Source: an uncultured Flavobacteriaceae bacterium
GTDB lineage: Bacteria; Bacteroidota; Bacteroidia; Flavobacteriales; Flavobacteriaceae
Length of the DNA stretch: 64,000 nt
Assembly (NCBI GenBank): GCA_947494715.1
Contig: CANLWG010000006.1
Location: 248,001-312,000 of the forward strand
Direction: 5' to 3'
Numbering within the stretch: the first letter of the stretch is position 1; every line of letters starts with the position of its first letter. The notes beneath the pieces are model-generated. The model worked only from the letters and a program-made list of their open reading frames with translations, did no database searches and had not been told where the DNA came from. The translations under genes and the position numbers were made by a program. Positions 8,622-16,717 of this stretch are shown here, one piece after another.

Positions 8622-10079
8622 TTGAAGAGAATTTACATTACATCATCGATGCTTTTTTTATGTATCGTATGTTCATGCTCCAATGACAATATTGAACCCT
8701 TTGAGCCAAATCCCGAACCTGATAATACAGGAAATCCGGATCCAACACCGAAACCGGTAATAGAGGTAAATGCGATTCCTGCCCAAAGTCAAAGGAATGG
8801 GGATTCCAATACGGGGTATGAATTCCTTACTTCCGGGGATTATATGAGCTCTGGAATCCCATATGATGCCTTTCTTACGGGTTTCGGGGAGGATAATGAA
8901 AACCTTTTGGGAAGAACTGGTGACAACGCCGTTATTCCATACGATTACACTGCGGTCACTGCTCCTAACGGGGTTCGTGTTGTTGGCCCTAATTGTATGC
9001 AATGCCATGCCGGACGGATCAATGGTGAGTTCGTTATCGGCCTTGGTAGTCATGATACCGATTTTACGGTAGATAGAAGTAGCGATATTGCACTTTTGAA
9101 TTCTGCCATTTCATTTCTTTATGGAGGACAGACAAGTGATGAATGGGCAGCATACGACCAATTTAGAAAAAGTATTGTAGCCATCGGGCCAAAGACAATT
9201 ACCGAAACAAAGGGCGTTAATCCGGCCGATAAGATTACCCAGGTATTGATTGCCCATAGGGATAAAAATACTTTGGAATGGTCTGACGAAACTTATTTGG
9301 AAATTAGCAACGAGGTTATTCCAACAGATGTACCTGCTTGGTGGTTGCTCAAAAAGAAGAATGCCATGTTCTATCATGGTATAGGACGAGGAGATTTTTG
9401 TAAATCCTTCATTGGATCAAGTCTGTTAACCTTGGCCGATAAGGCCAAAGCCGAAAAACTGGACGAAAAAATGGTGGATGTATTGGCCTATATTTATAGC
9501 TTGGAACCCCCGACTTATCCTTTCGCCATAGATCCTAACATGGCCGAAGAAGGAAAGGTTATTTTTGAAAATACATGTTCAAGTTGTCATGGAAATTATG
9601 GAAGCAGTCCCACCTACCACAATTATATGGTATCCCTGAATTCTGTGGGGACCGACCCCGAACTTTCCAATCATTATAACCTATCTTCGTCAATAAATGA
9701 TTATTTTATGGACTGGTTCAATACCGGATGGTTCGGGACAGGCTCCAACCCCTTGGAAATCGTTTCCGAAGGAGGATACATTGCACCTCCTTTAGATGGA
9801 ATTTGGGCTACGGCCCCATATTTTCACAATGCCTCAGTACCAACTTTGGAAGATGTGTTGGACAGCAAGAATAGACCAAAGTATTGGAGTAGGTCCTATG
9901 ATAGTTCCGATTATGATCAATTTAGAGTTGGATGGAACTACAAAACCGAAAGTTCCAAAATTGATAAGAATACTTATGACACTACCTTAAAGGGTTATGG
10001 CAATGAAGGACATACTTTTGGAGACGAACTGACCAATATGGAAAGAATGGCACTTTTAGAATATTTAAAATCATTATAA
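8622..10079 (+). CDS. Diheme c-type cytochrome lipoprotein
   Basis: A 485-residue lipoprotein. The start is a TTG that supplies the KR-rich n-region before the lipobox (LCIVCSC); the next ATG, nine codons in, would lack positive charge. Two heme c attachment motifs are present: CMQCH at 125-129 and CSSCH at 319-323. The spacing of two CxxCH sites and the C-terminal PPLDGIWATAPYFHNASVPTLEDVL resemble di-heme peroxidase / thiol-oxidoreductase-like cytochromes of Bacteroidota. It should act in the periplasm, anchored in a membrane, moving electrons to or from a small substrate. It is followed 8 bases later by a thioredoxin-like protein, suggesting a joint redox role. Confidence 0.85.
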   Translation: MKRIYITSSMLFLCIVCSCSNDNIEPFEPNPEPDNTGNPDPTPKPVIEVNAIPAQSQRNGDSNTGYEFLTSGDYMSSGIPYDAFLTGFGEDNENLLGRTGDNAVIPYDYTAVTAPNGVRVVGPNCMQCHAGRINGEFVIGLGSHDTDFTVDRSSDIALLNSAISFLYGGQTSDEWAAYDQFRKSIVAIGPKTITETKGVNPADKITQVLIAHRDKNTLEWSDETYLEISNEVIPTDVPAWWLLKKKNAMFYHGIGRGDFCKSFIGSSLLTLADKAKAEKLDEKMVDVLAYIYSLEPPTYPFAIDPNMAEEGKVIFENTCSSCHGNYGSSPTYHNYMVSLNSVGTDPELSNHYNLSSSINDYFMDWFNTGWFGTGSNPLEIVSEGGYIAPPLDGIWATAPYFHNASVPTLEDVLDSKNRPKYWSRSYDSSDYDQFRVGWNYKTESSKIDKNTYDTTLKGYGNEGHTFGDELTNMERMALLEYLKSL

Positions 10080-10086
10080 GGACAAA

Positions 10087-10695
10087 ATGAAAAAACTACC
10101 CTACCTTTTAACTTGTTTATTTGTCCTTTTTCAGAGTTATGCGCAAGAACGACCAATTAAAATAGTAGCGGAAGAAATACCGAATCGCTTAGCATTTTAT
10201 GCGGTCAATGAAAACAATCAAGATTTCGATGTTAAGCTAACGATTACGGGAACCAACTTTAGACAAAGTAGGGCCACCCCCAGATTTATAAGAGTACCCG
10301 CAACATCCAAGGTACATATAAAGACCATTATCCTTATGCGTGGAAAAAAACCTTCATATACGTATGATTTGGCGGTAAATGATAGTCTTTCCAAAAGGGC
10401 CCTGCGCAAGCCTGCCGTGAAAATAAAAATTAGGCCGAAAAAACAGATAGTTGTGTACATTCCTAAAAGCTGCCTTAGTTGTGATAGCCTTATTGGCCCA
10501 CTGAACGAGGGGCCATACAAATTTACTTTTCATAACCTAGAGGAACAACCAGAAATTGCCGAACAACTGAACAGGTCTCTTGCCAACAGTATTGTCCTGG
10601 ATTCCTTGGAAACCCCGATTGTTAATTTGGGAGGTAGACTATATACGAGGATCGAAACGTATGACCAACTCATCGAGGCACTGGAAAAAGAATAA
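10087..10695 (+). CDS. Exported protein with C-terminal thioredoxin/glutaredoxin-like CxxC domain
   Basis: A 202-residue protein with signal peptide (to about residue 19, SYAQ). Residues 25-115 look like an all-beta domain. From about 118 the pattern changes to a short thioredoxin-like fold: strand KQIVVYIPKS, redox motif CLSC at 129-132, and the cis-proline loop ETPIVNLGG (Pro177). I do not recognise a named family, but strand-CxxC-helix and TPxV is the glutaredoxin/thioredoxin arrangement. Only 7 bases separate it from the diheme cytochrome gene, so the two are very likely co-transcribed. A plausible job is dithiol-disulfide exchange with the cytochrome or another envelope protein. Function is inferred. 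Confidence 0.7.
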   Translation: MKKLPYLLTCLFVLFQSYAQERPIKIVAEEIPNRLAFYAVNENNQDFDVKLTITGTNFRQSRATPRFIRVPATSKVHIKTIILMRGKKPSYTYDLAVNDSLSKRALRKPAVKIKIRPKKQIVVYIPKSCLSCDSLIGPLNEGPYKFTFHNLEEQPEIAEQLNRSLANSIVLDSLETPIVNLGGRLYTRIETYDQLIEALEKE

Positions 10696-10929
10696 AATTC
10701 AACTTTGGTGTTCAAAATTTTGACCTTACATCTTTTCCTCTTCTCTACTATCAATTTTTTCTCTTAAGATTTACTTTTTTCTTTTTTTGAATATCTCCTA
10801 AAAAAATAGGATTAAACGTTTGTTTTTAAATGGTTTACACGTGCTTCGGAAATGGCACTACTCATAACAAATGTTAAATCTTCCATAAAATAGTACCTTT
10901 TATAGCATAGTACTGTAACAAAAAATATT

Positions 10930-11097
10930 ATGCGTCGTCTATTAGTTGTAAGTCAATCAAAAAACAATCATCCAATGAAAAGGTTACATCAACATTTAGT
11001 ACGACCCAAAATATATTTCACAGTAGGGTTCGGTTGGAACACTGACCGATTATATAATGAAAAAAATAAAAAGGAAACAACAACAATTAAAAACTAG
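10930..11097 (+). CDS. Small protein of unknown function (55 aa, or 40 aa from the inner ATG)
   Basis: An ORF of 55 codons with a second in-frame ATG at 10975 that would give 40 residues. The body carries PKIYFTVGFGWNTDRLYNE and a Lys/Thr-rich tail. It is basic with no signal peptide or membrane segment. The nearest upstream gene ends at 10695, leaving 234 bases of AT-rich leader in which TACCTTTT at 10894-10901 is a weak -7-like box. It ends 5 bases before the first of two paralogous micro-ORFs, so it may be the first gene of a small-protein operon closed by the terminator at 11403. Unrecognised; whether it is translated is not proven. Confidence 0.45.
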   Translation: MRRLLVVSQSKNNHPMKRLHQHLVRPKIYFTVGFGWNTDRLYNEKNKKETTTIKN

Positions 11098-11102
11098 AAA
11101 TT

Positions 11103-11216
11103 ATGAAAGCATCCATCAACAAAACAGCAACAGAGTCCAAAACATTCCATTACTTTTCTTCTTTTAGGGACAGCAAAAGAGTAAAATGGGCAGAATACAG
11201 AAACTTTACGCGATAA
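11103..11216 (+). CDS. Micro-protein, paralogue A (37 aa)
   Basis: A 37-residue basic protein starting MKASINKTATESK and ending FRDSKRVKWAEYRNFTR. It is clearly homologous to the ORF at 11263-11379: both share M(K/R)AS, TES, the core FS(S/A)F(R/K)DSKRV(K/R)W, and YR-x-(F/Y)-T. The sequence just before the two start codons is also conserved (AAAACNAGAAATY then ATG), which supports both the start choice and a tandem duplication that kept coding capacity. No signal peptide or transmembrane segment. Unrecognised; the aromatic/basic C-terminus could bind nucleic acid or a protein surface, but that is only a guess. Confidence 0.6.
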   Translation: MKASINKTATESKTFHYFSSFRDSKRVKWAEYRNFTR

Positions 11217-11262
11217 AAGCGATTGAAACAACAATTTATTCATCATCAAAAAACAAGAAATC

Positions 11263-11379
11263 ATGAGAGCTTCATTCATCATAGAAAAGCCAACAGAATC
11301 CAGAAGAAATTCATTCTTTTCCGCTTTTAAGGACAGCAAACGTGTTCGTTGGGTAGCTTACCGACATTATACCCATTAA
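11263..11379 (+). CDS. Micro-protein, paralogue B (38 aa)
   Basis: A 38-residue basic protein beginning MRASFIIEKPTESRR and ending FKDSKRVRWVAYRHYTH, the tandem paralogue of 11103-11216. Substitutions between the copies are largely conservative (K/R, F/Y, S/A) within the DSKRV-W-YR core, the pattern expected if the protein sequence is under selection. The unit is followed 24 bases later by an intrinsic terminator, consistent with a short dedicated transcript. Unrecognised family; no function assigned. Confidence 0.6.
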   Translation: MRASFIIEKPTESRRNSFFSAFKDSKRVRWVAYRHYTH

Positions 11380-11402
11380 TAGAATACGTTACGGACATAG
11401 CG

Positions 11403-11436
11403 AAGGCGCAATCTAAGTGCGCCTTTTCATTTTATT
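11403..11436 (+). terminator. Intrinsic terminator of the micro-protein unit
   Basis: A perfect 8-bp stem AAGGCGCA (11403-11410) / TGCGCCTT (11418-11425) with a 7-base loop, followed by TTCATTTTATT. Oriented for the plus strand, it closes the small-protein transcript and sits at the 3-prime end of the convergent pcm gene. Confidence 0.75.
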
Positions 11437-12130
11437 CCTCTTCTTTTCGAGTAAAAGGGACAAAGCGAACCGCCATTAAATTTTTGCGTTTGATTTTCCC
11501 CTTCTTTTTTGTTATCAAAACCAATTGCCGTATCCCTCGGTGAGGACCCACCGGAATAATCATTCTTCCACTTTCCCTAAGTTGTTCTACCAACTTAGGT
11601 GGAACCTGTTCCGCACCTGCCGTTACCATTATACCATCAAAAGGAGCTTTTTCGGGCCAACCGTCATATCCATCCCCTATCCGTACCTGGATGTTGTTAT
11701 ACTGCTGTTCTTTTAACCTTTTCTTGGCAGAATGACCAAGCTTTTGAACAATTTCCATGGTGTACACGGAATCAACAATTTCTGCGAGCACTGCGGCCTG
11801 ATATCCCGAACCTGTGCCTATCTCCAATACTTTATCATCTGGTTGGAGTTCTAGTACCTGGGTCATATAAGCAACGATATAAGGCTGGGAAATGGTCTGC
11901 CCCTCCCCTATCGGCAATGGGCCATCGGTATAGGCCAATTCCCGCAGATTTTGAGGAACAAATTGGTGCCTTGGTACTTTCAGCATGGCTTCCAATGTGG
12001 CCTCGTCAGTAATATCCCTATTCTGTAGCTGAACGCTTACCATATTCTTCCTTTGGGCCTTAAAATCAATTTGGGCCATGCTAGTTCCTATTGAGAACAA
12101 AAAGACACAAGCAAAAATCACACGATACAT
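11432..12130 (-). CDS. pcm: Protein-L-isoaspartate O-methyltransferase, exported form
   Basis: From the ATG at 12130 the protein is 232 residues with a signal-peptide-like start (MYRVIFACVFLFSIGTSMAQ); a GTG eight codons upstream is less likely. The PCMT signature is complete: VPRHQFVP, AYTDGPLPIGEGQTISQPYIVAYMTQ, SAM motif I VLEIGTGSGYQAAVLA, GDGYDGWPEKAPFDGIMVTAGA. The enzyme methylates L-isoaspartyl residues of damaged proteins for repair. Export to the periplasm is common in Bacteroidota homologues though unusual compared with Escherichia coli Pcm. It is transcribed alone, convergent with the micro-protein unit. Confidence 0.93.
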   Translation of the reverse strand: MYRVIFACVFLFSIGTSMAQIDFKAQRKNMVSVQLQNRDITDEATLEAMLKVPRHQFVPQNLRELAYTDGPLPIGEGQTISQPYIVAYMTQVLELQPDDKVLEIGTGSGYQAAVLAEIVDSVYTMEIVQKLGHSAKKRLKEQQYNNIQVRIGDGYDGWPEKAPFDGIMVTAGAEQVPPKLVEQLRESGRMIIPVGPHRGIRQLVLITKKKGKIKRKNLMAVRFVPFTRKEEE

Positions 12131-12244
12131 TTTGTACAGATACTGTTTATCCACTTGAAGTTATTCCAAAACGGCGAGAAAAAAAAATGAAACTTAAGTA
12201 TTAAAACTACAGGCAAAAAAAGATTTACATTGAGGAATTTTCTT

Positions 12245-12290
12245 TTACAACAAAACAAAATGCCCCGGTCTATCAGTTGACCGGGGCATT
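12245..12290 (-). terminator. Intrinsic terminator downstream of the 12314 lipoprotein gene
   Basis: A perfect 12-bp stem AATGCCCCGGTC (12259-12270) / GACCGGGGCATT (12279-12290) with an 8-base loop. Read on the minus strand it is followed by a T-rich tract (12245-12258), so it terminates the lipoprotein gene that ends at 12314. Confidence 0.9.
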
Positions 12291-12313
12291 ATCTTGTTCG
12301 ATAAAATTCTTAC

Positions 12314-13105
12314 TTAATCCTTTAGGGAAATGTCCTCTATGGTCCCGTCAGGGTAGGTAACGGTCGCTTTGTCATCACAGGTTCCGTCACCAAAATCTAT
12401 GGATACGGCCAAACCGTTCTTATCCACGGTCATATCGCCTTTGTTCAAGTATCCACATCCAAAGTTTCCTTCTAGTGCAGTGCCTACAGCCACTTTATAG
12501 GTATTCCCATCCAAAAGAAGCGTCCAGTTCCCTGAAATAGTGAATATGCTTTCAGCTAAACTCTGGCCAAAAACGAATCCTAATGTTTGGGTTCCATTTT
12601 CTGCTATGACCGAATCATCTGCCAAAGTTATGGTCATATCACTGGTCACGGAAAAAGAAATGCTATTGCCTTCGGAATTTCCACCCAGGGTAAAGCTTCT
12701 TGTTCCATTCAGTTTTATGTCTCCCACGTAAAAATCGGTATAGGTAGCCGTAAATGAAGCCGATTCGTTTTCGGTTGCATAAACAATGTTCAATGTTCCG
12801 TTTACGTTTTCCGTACCGTTAAGTACGCAATTATTGAAAGTTACGTTGAATCCTGTGTCATTGTACGTCGCAGAATAGCATTCTTCATTTTTGGCGGATT
12901 TGGCGGCGTTGCCCATGTATAATTCGGAAATTACGCTATCGGCAACACTGGACACACCATCGGTTTCCAAAATTGTTTTTACCTCCGCTTGGGTAAATTC
13001 CAAGTCCTGATCATTATCATCGGAATCGTTACTACAGCCTAGTGCGAATAGCGCTACTGTGCAAAATAAGGCATAACGTTTGCTCAAATTCATCAACTTG
13101 TTCAT
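12314..13105 (-). CDS. Lipoprotein of unknown function
   Basis: A 263-residue lipoprotein: MNKLMNLSKRYALFCTVALFALGC gives an n-region, hydrophobic core and lipobox ALGC, followed by the acidic SNDSDDNDQD stretch that in Bacteroidota resembles a lipoprotein export signal for the cell surface. The mature part is rich in Thr, Ser, Asn and Gly with alternating hydrophobics (NGTLNIVYATENESASFTATYTDF), suggesting an all-beta fold. Paired cysteines (CYSATYNDTGFNVTFNNC; CGY...GTC) could form disulfides. No recognised domain. It is monocistronic with its own strong terminator. It is probably surface-exposed, possibly a structural or binding protein. Confidence 0.7.
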   Translation of the reverse strand: MNKLMNLSKRYALFCTVALFALGCSNDSDDNDQDLEFTQAEVKTILETDGVSSVADSVISELYMGNAAKSAKNEECYSATYNDTGFNVTFNNCVLNGTENVNGTLNIVYATENESASFTATYTDFYVGDIKLNGTRSFTLGGNSEGNSISFSVTSDMTITLADDSVIAENGTQTLGFVFGQSLAESIFTISGNWTLLLDGNTYKVAVGTALEGNFGCGYLNKGDMTVDKNGLAVSIDFGDGTCDDKATVTYPDGTIEDISLKD

Positions 13106-13211
13106 TTAAAAAGATTTAGGGTTATACCACCTAAAACGTAATTGAAATCTATTTATTATATGTAATTAACCGTTGCTTGTAAAATCAATCCTGATAATTA
13201 GGAAAAGAAAA

Positions 13212-14456
13212 TCACCTTTTTAAGGCAAAAAAACCTTGAAGGGAAGGGCCATTGGTCAACTCAACAGAATACCAATAGGAGTCAGAAGGAAGATTCCGGC
13301 CATTGAAGGTACCATCCCATCCCTGATCCGGGGAGAATTGTTTTATCAACTTTCCAAAACGGTTGAAAACTGAAATGTTCTGAATTGAAATATCTTGGGA
13401 CGAACTCACTATCCAGGTGTCGTTGTACCCATCATTGTTGGGGGTGAAAAAACTAGGGACCCCTAAGTCATCCGGTGTTGGCAGAGGGAATTCTATGGTA
13501 AAGGACTCTTCTATGCAATTTTGGGCCCTTCCCTGATCCGTATAGGGGTTTATCGTTACGAAAATGGTAGTACCTCTAGGCAAATCATTCGAAAATTGGT
13601 AGGAAGTTGTATTGCCCACATCCAAACTCCTAAGTATGTCATCCCCGTTGTTAGTGGTCCCAACTGTGAGAAAATACCCTAGGGCATCTGTCTCGGAAGC
13701 CCAACTTATACCTGTAGAAGCGGGTATGTTTGTTGCCCCATTGGTTGGACTCAATAAAGAGGTGCATCCAATGATATCTCCCGAGGGCCCTCCAGTAGTA
13801 AAACTGCTCTGAACCCCACAACCTGTGGCCACACCTAGATCATTATAGGGCACAATGGCAACGTAATAAGTAGTATTTTCCATAAGTCTTGGAGATGTAA
13901 AGCTTGTAGCATTACCTACATCTGCGTTATTTAGGATTATGTTATTACCGGTTGTGGTCCCTATGGTCAAAAAATATCCTGAGGCATCAATGGCGGAATC
14001 CCAAGTTAAATTAGGGGTAATTGCTACGTCTTGGGCCGCGTGGCCTGGCGAAGTAAAGGTGGCACAACCGGGCAACCCATCCAAAGAAATAGTCGTAAAA
14101 ACTACTTCGGCACAACTTCCATTAAGGCCTTGATCGTTATATGGAATTATGGCAACATGAATATTTTGTAAGGGTGGTAGATCGCTACTTAAGCTATATT
14201 CAGTTACATTGCCAACGTTTACATTATCCAAAATATCCCGGCCACCAACAGATGTTCCAACCAAAAGTACATAACCTGTGGCCAAAGGTGATGCATCCCA
14301 TTCTAAATCGGTTGATAGGGACACGTCCACATCACCATCTGCCGGAAATTTCAATTGGGTACAGGTAGGTGCTTGGCCCATTACCATGGAGCAAAATAAC
14401 AGGCAAGTAATGCATGCCCAAAACAATGGGTCAAAACAGTTTCCGGATATTTTCAT
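13212..14456 (-). CDS. T9SS-secreted protein with three Ig/FN3-like repeats and type B sorting domain
   Basis: From ATG 14456 the product is 414 residues with a signal peptide ending at VMGQ. Three repeats of about 95-100 residues follow, each starting with Cys and reading like LxWxxxxxAxGYxLxVGTxxGGxxIL, then DVGNxTxY and a VxIxPYNDxG strand: an Ig/fibronectin III arrangement. The last 80 residues (FFTPNNDGYNDTW, ISVFNRFGKLIKQF, GWDGTFNGRNLPSDSYWY, FFALKR) form the gliding-motility-associated type B C-terminal domain that targets proteins through the type IX secretion system. It is therefore a secreted or surface protein, likely adhesive. The longer frame upstream of 14456 would spoil the signal peptide and is rejected. 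Confidence 0.9.
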   Translation of the reverse strand: MKISGNCFDPLFWACITCLLFCSMVMGQAPTCTQLKFPADGDVDVSLSTDLEWDASPLATGYVLLVGTSVGGRDILDNVNVGNVTEYSLSSDLPPLQNIHVAIIPYNDQGLNGSCAEVVFTTISLDGLPGCATFTSPGHAAQDVAITPNLTWDSAIDASGYFLTIGTTTGNNIILNNADVGNATSFTSPRLMENTTYYVAIVPYNDLGVATGCGVQSSFTTGGPSGDIIGCTSLLSPTNGATNIPASTGISWASETDALGYFLTVGTTNNGDDILRSLDVGNTTSYQFSNDLPRGTTIFVTINPYTDQGRAQNCIEESFTIEFPLPTPDDLGVPSFFTPNNDGYNDTWIVSSSQDISIQNISVFNRFGKLIKQFSPDQGWDGTFNGRNLPSDSYWYSVELTNGPSLQGFFALKR

Positions 14457-14747
14457 AGCACTTTCTCGTCGAGATCGTAAAAGCCAGTGTTCAAATAAAT
14501 TTGTAAGCCCAACGGCCACAATGATTTACCTATTAATAGTCAACCGGTCTTTTCAACCCTTACACTAAATATAGAGAAAAAAAAGGAGTACGTTTAAAAC
14601 GGATGGATTTTAAGGCTTTTCAGGACACTATACCTTCTGTTTTCTTTAGTCGATATGAGATTTTAATCCGCTACAATCGGGGTATTTGCTTCCATTTTTT
14701 AACACAACTAATCCGAGTAATTGATACTGATATCCGAAAAAAGCATT

Positions 14748-14773
14748 AAATCGTATACGATTTAGTATATTTG
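14748..14773 (+). promoter_or_regulatory. GntR operator palindrome abutting a TAnnTTTG promoter box
   Basis: AAATCGTATACGATTT (14748-14763) is a perfect 16-base palindrome. Two bases later lies TATATTTG (14766-14773), an exact Bacteroidota -7 box, and the GntR start codon is at 14781. The predicted transcript start falls at about 14776-14778, so the mRNA would be nearly leaderless. The palindrome covers the space between the -33 and -7 boxes, the ideal place for autorepression by the GntR product. No other copy was seen in this window. Confidence 0.65.
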
Positions 14774-14780
14774 ATACCGT

Positions 14781-15410
14781 ATGGAAAAGCAAATTGTAAG
14801 AGACTTGGTAAAGGAACACCTTCTCAAAAAAATGCGGGAAGGGAAGTTAAAAATAGGTAAAACCATAAATCTAGCGGCCGTTGCGCGAGAACTCCAAGTA
14901 AGCGTTACCCCAATTAGAGAAGCCCTTTCCCAACTACAACAAGCACAAATTATCAAAGCGGTACCCAATAGGGGTTTTGTTATCGCCCAATTGAATCGGG
15001 AAGAAGCCAAGGATTTGTACGAATTGGCAGCCAATTTGGAAGAGATGGCACTTGAAAATTCCGTTTTTGATGAAAAGGCTATACAAGGGTTGAAGCGGCA
15101 ACAACAGATTTTTGAAAATACGACCGACCCTTTATCCCGAATCAATGCAGATCTTGAATTCCATCGGTTGTTGACCAAGAATTATCCAAATGTACTTACA
15201 AGAAATATTCTTTACGATTTACGGGCCCGTATATTTTTCTATGAAAAAGCATTGATGTCAGATGAATCCTATTACACGAAAGCCGATAATCAGCACGAAG
15301 CTATTATATCCGCGATTGAGGAGAACAATGTGCCCACTGCGGCACTATTGCTTAAGATGAACTGGATGTTAATTTTGAATTATATTCAGAAGCGCCTATT
15401 GGCCGCATAG
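14781..15410 (+). CDS. GntR-family (FCD-type) transcriptional regulator
   Basis: A 209-residue regulator. Residues 1-70 are a winged helix of the GntR family (LAAVARELQVSVTPIREALSQLQQAQIIKAVPNRGFVIAQL), where the PIREALxxL recognition helix is diagnostic. Residues 80-209 are the all-helical FCD ligand domain, with D/H residues at NADLEFHRLL and NQHEAI that normally bind a metal and a carboxylate effector. Members respond to small organic acids such as lactate, glycolate, gluconate or fatty acyl groups. No catabolic genes adjoin it, so the effector is unknown. The perfect palindrome in its promoter (14748-14763) suggests autoregulation. The downstream gene is on the other strand. Confidence 0.9.
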   Translation: MEKQIVRDLVKEHLLKKMREGKLKIGKTINLAAVARELQVSVTPIREALSQLQQAQIIKAVPNRGFVIAQLNREEAKDLYELAANLEEMALENSVFDEKAIQGLKRQQQIFENTTDPLSRINADLEFHRLLTKNYPNVLTRNILYDLRARIFFYEKALMSDESYYTKADNQHEAIISAIEENNVPTAALLLKMNWMLILNYIQKRLLAA

Positions 15411-15419
15411 TCCACCATT

Positions 15420-16040
15420 TCATATTCTTACATCTTCACCCTCCTCCAATTCCAAAAGTACCTTTTCCGCCGAAATAGTAATTTTTAGATAATTTTTGTA
15501 TCCCCATCGAGCAAAAAGCAAAAGAGAAACAAACACAACGGCAATTGAGACATATAACCCCATGTTCTTCTCCATTATAAAAAAATCCTTACCTGATGTG
15601 ATTTTCGAAATCGCTGCCAAAGAAGTGAACATAAGAATAAAGCTGGTATATAAAACAAACTGAACAAGAAGTAAAAGCTTCTTTTTCAACTTGGTATATT
15701 CTATGAGCGTTTCCTTATAATTTCTATTGCCAATATCGAAATCCCGTATTCTACCAAGCGACCGTAGCACAAGTACGGGGAGTGTAAAAAGAGCGACCAG
15801 AGTTAAGATTCCGCATGTCATTAAATACCAAGTATCCAATTTGTATAAATTCAAGATTAACACAAAAGCCATTGTGTAAGAAATAATCGCGGCCATCGAT
15901 TCAATAGTAAATACTTTGCCAAATATCGTGCTATACCTTTGTTGGGTCATTTGTAGTATAATTTCTTTTGTCAATTTCTCCTGCTTTTCCAATTGGTGAC
16001 TCATTTGCCTCCAAACAGCCATAATTTCTTCCAACTCCAT
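15420..16040 (-). CDS. Four-TM membrane protein, putative partner of the ECF sigma factor
   Basis: A 206-residue protein. The N-terminal 40 residues are a charged helix (MELEEIMAVWRQMSHQLEKQEKLTKEI), followed by hydrophobic segments near 50-70, 75-95, 122-145 and 158-180. It starts 4 bases after the stop of the sigma gene at 16045. Genes placed directly behind ECF sigma genes usually encode membrane anti-sigma factors with a short cytosolic N-terminal sigma-binding helix and a membrane anchor. The layout here fits, but no zinc-type HxxxCxxC motif is present. I recognise no named family; the anti-sigma role is inferred from context and topology. Confidence 0.65.
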   Translation of the reverse strand: MELEEIMAVWRQMSHQLEKQEKLTKEIILQMTQQRYSTIFGKVFTIESMAAIISYTMAFVLILNLYKLDTWYLMTCGILTLVALFTLPVLVLRSLGRIRDFDIGNRNYKETLIEYTKLKKKLLLLVQFVLYTSFILMFTSLAAISKITSGKDFFIMEKNMGLYVSIAVVFVSLLLFARWGYKNYLKITISAEKVLLELEEGEDVRI

Positions 16041-16044
16041 GTTT

Positions 16045-16533
16045 TTATTTTTTGTTTATCCGTTGTTTCAACTTCTGTTTGATCCGGGATATCCTGGTAC
16101 CGACATTGCTCGATGAAAGTCCAATGATTTCCGAGATTTCTTCATATTTTTTGCCTTCCAACAACAATAACATGATACCTTTTTCCAAACTGTTCAGTTC
16201 ATGTATTTGTTTGTATAGTAGTGCTAGGCGCTCCTCAAATTCAATATCATAATTTTCTGTTTGCCGAAGTATAACCTTTTCAATGGGAACAGGGTGTCCA
16301 CGTTTTTTATGTCTTTTATAGCGTGTCAATGCAGTATTCAGGGCAATACGGTACATCCAGGTACTTATCTTGGACTCGTTTCGAAACGTATCGAACGACT
16401 TCCAAAGTTGGTATACGATGTCCTGATAAAGGTCTTGTTGATCCACTTCATTACGCGTATAAACGGTGGTTATCTTAAAAATCACCCGTTCATTTTGCTT
16501 GATCACTTTTACGAATTCCTCTTCATCTACCAT
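16045..16533 (-). CDS. RNA polymerase ECF sigma factor (sigma-70 family)
   Basis: A 162-residue extracytoplasmic-function sigma factor. Region 2 spans about 10-80 with DLYQDIVYQLWKSFDTFRNESKISTWMYRIALNTALTRYKR, the core -10 recognition and melting segment. Region 4 spans about 110-160 with LNSLEKGIMLLLLEGKKYEEISEIIGLSSSNVGTRISRIKQKLK, a helix-turn-helix for the -35 element. It is co-transcribed with the four-TM protein just downstream, its probable antagonist. Regulated promoters cannot be read from this window. Confidence 0.92.
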   Translation of the reverse strand: MVDEEEFVKVIKQNERVIFKITTVYTRNEVDQQDLYQDIVYQLWKSFDTFRNESKISTWMYRIALNTALTRYKRHKKRGHPVPIEKVILRQTENYDIEFEERLALLYKQIHELNSLEKGIMLLLLEGKKYEEISEIIGLSSSNVGTRISRIKQKLKQRINKK

Positions 16534-16666
16534 TTGTAGGTCTGGTTTATACCATTAGTATGGCGGAACATTAAAATATCACAAAGTTTTTGTAAATGAC
16601 ACTAATGAATAATAGCTACTTTCTAAATTTGTGTTGAGAATTTGCAGGTACATGCATAGCCTGAAC

Positions 16667-16704
16667 AATAGTATAAACTATTTGTACGTTTAAACTATAC
16701 TATT
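16667..16704. repeat. AT-rich inverted repeat upstream of small ORF
   Basis: AATAGTATA (16667-16675) and TATACTATT (16696-16704) form a perfect 9-base inverted repeat around a 20-base spacer containing TTTGTACG. It ends 13 bases before the ATG at 16718. It could be an operator for a dimeric regulator or a weak hairpin; there is no T-tract. Confidence 0.4.
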
Positions 16705-16717
16705 AAAATTGAAACCC

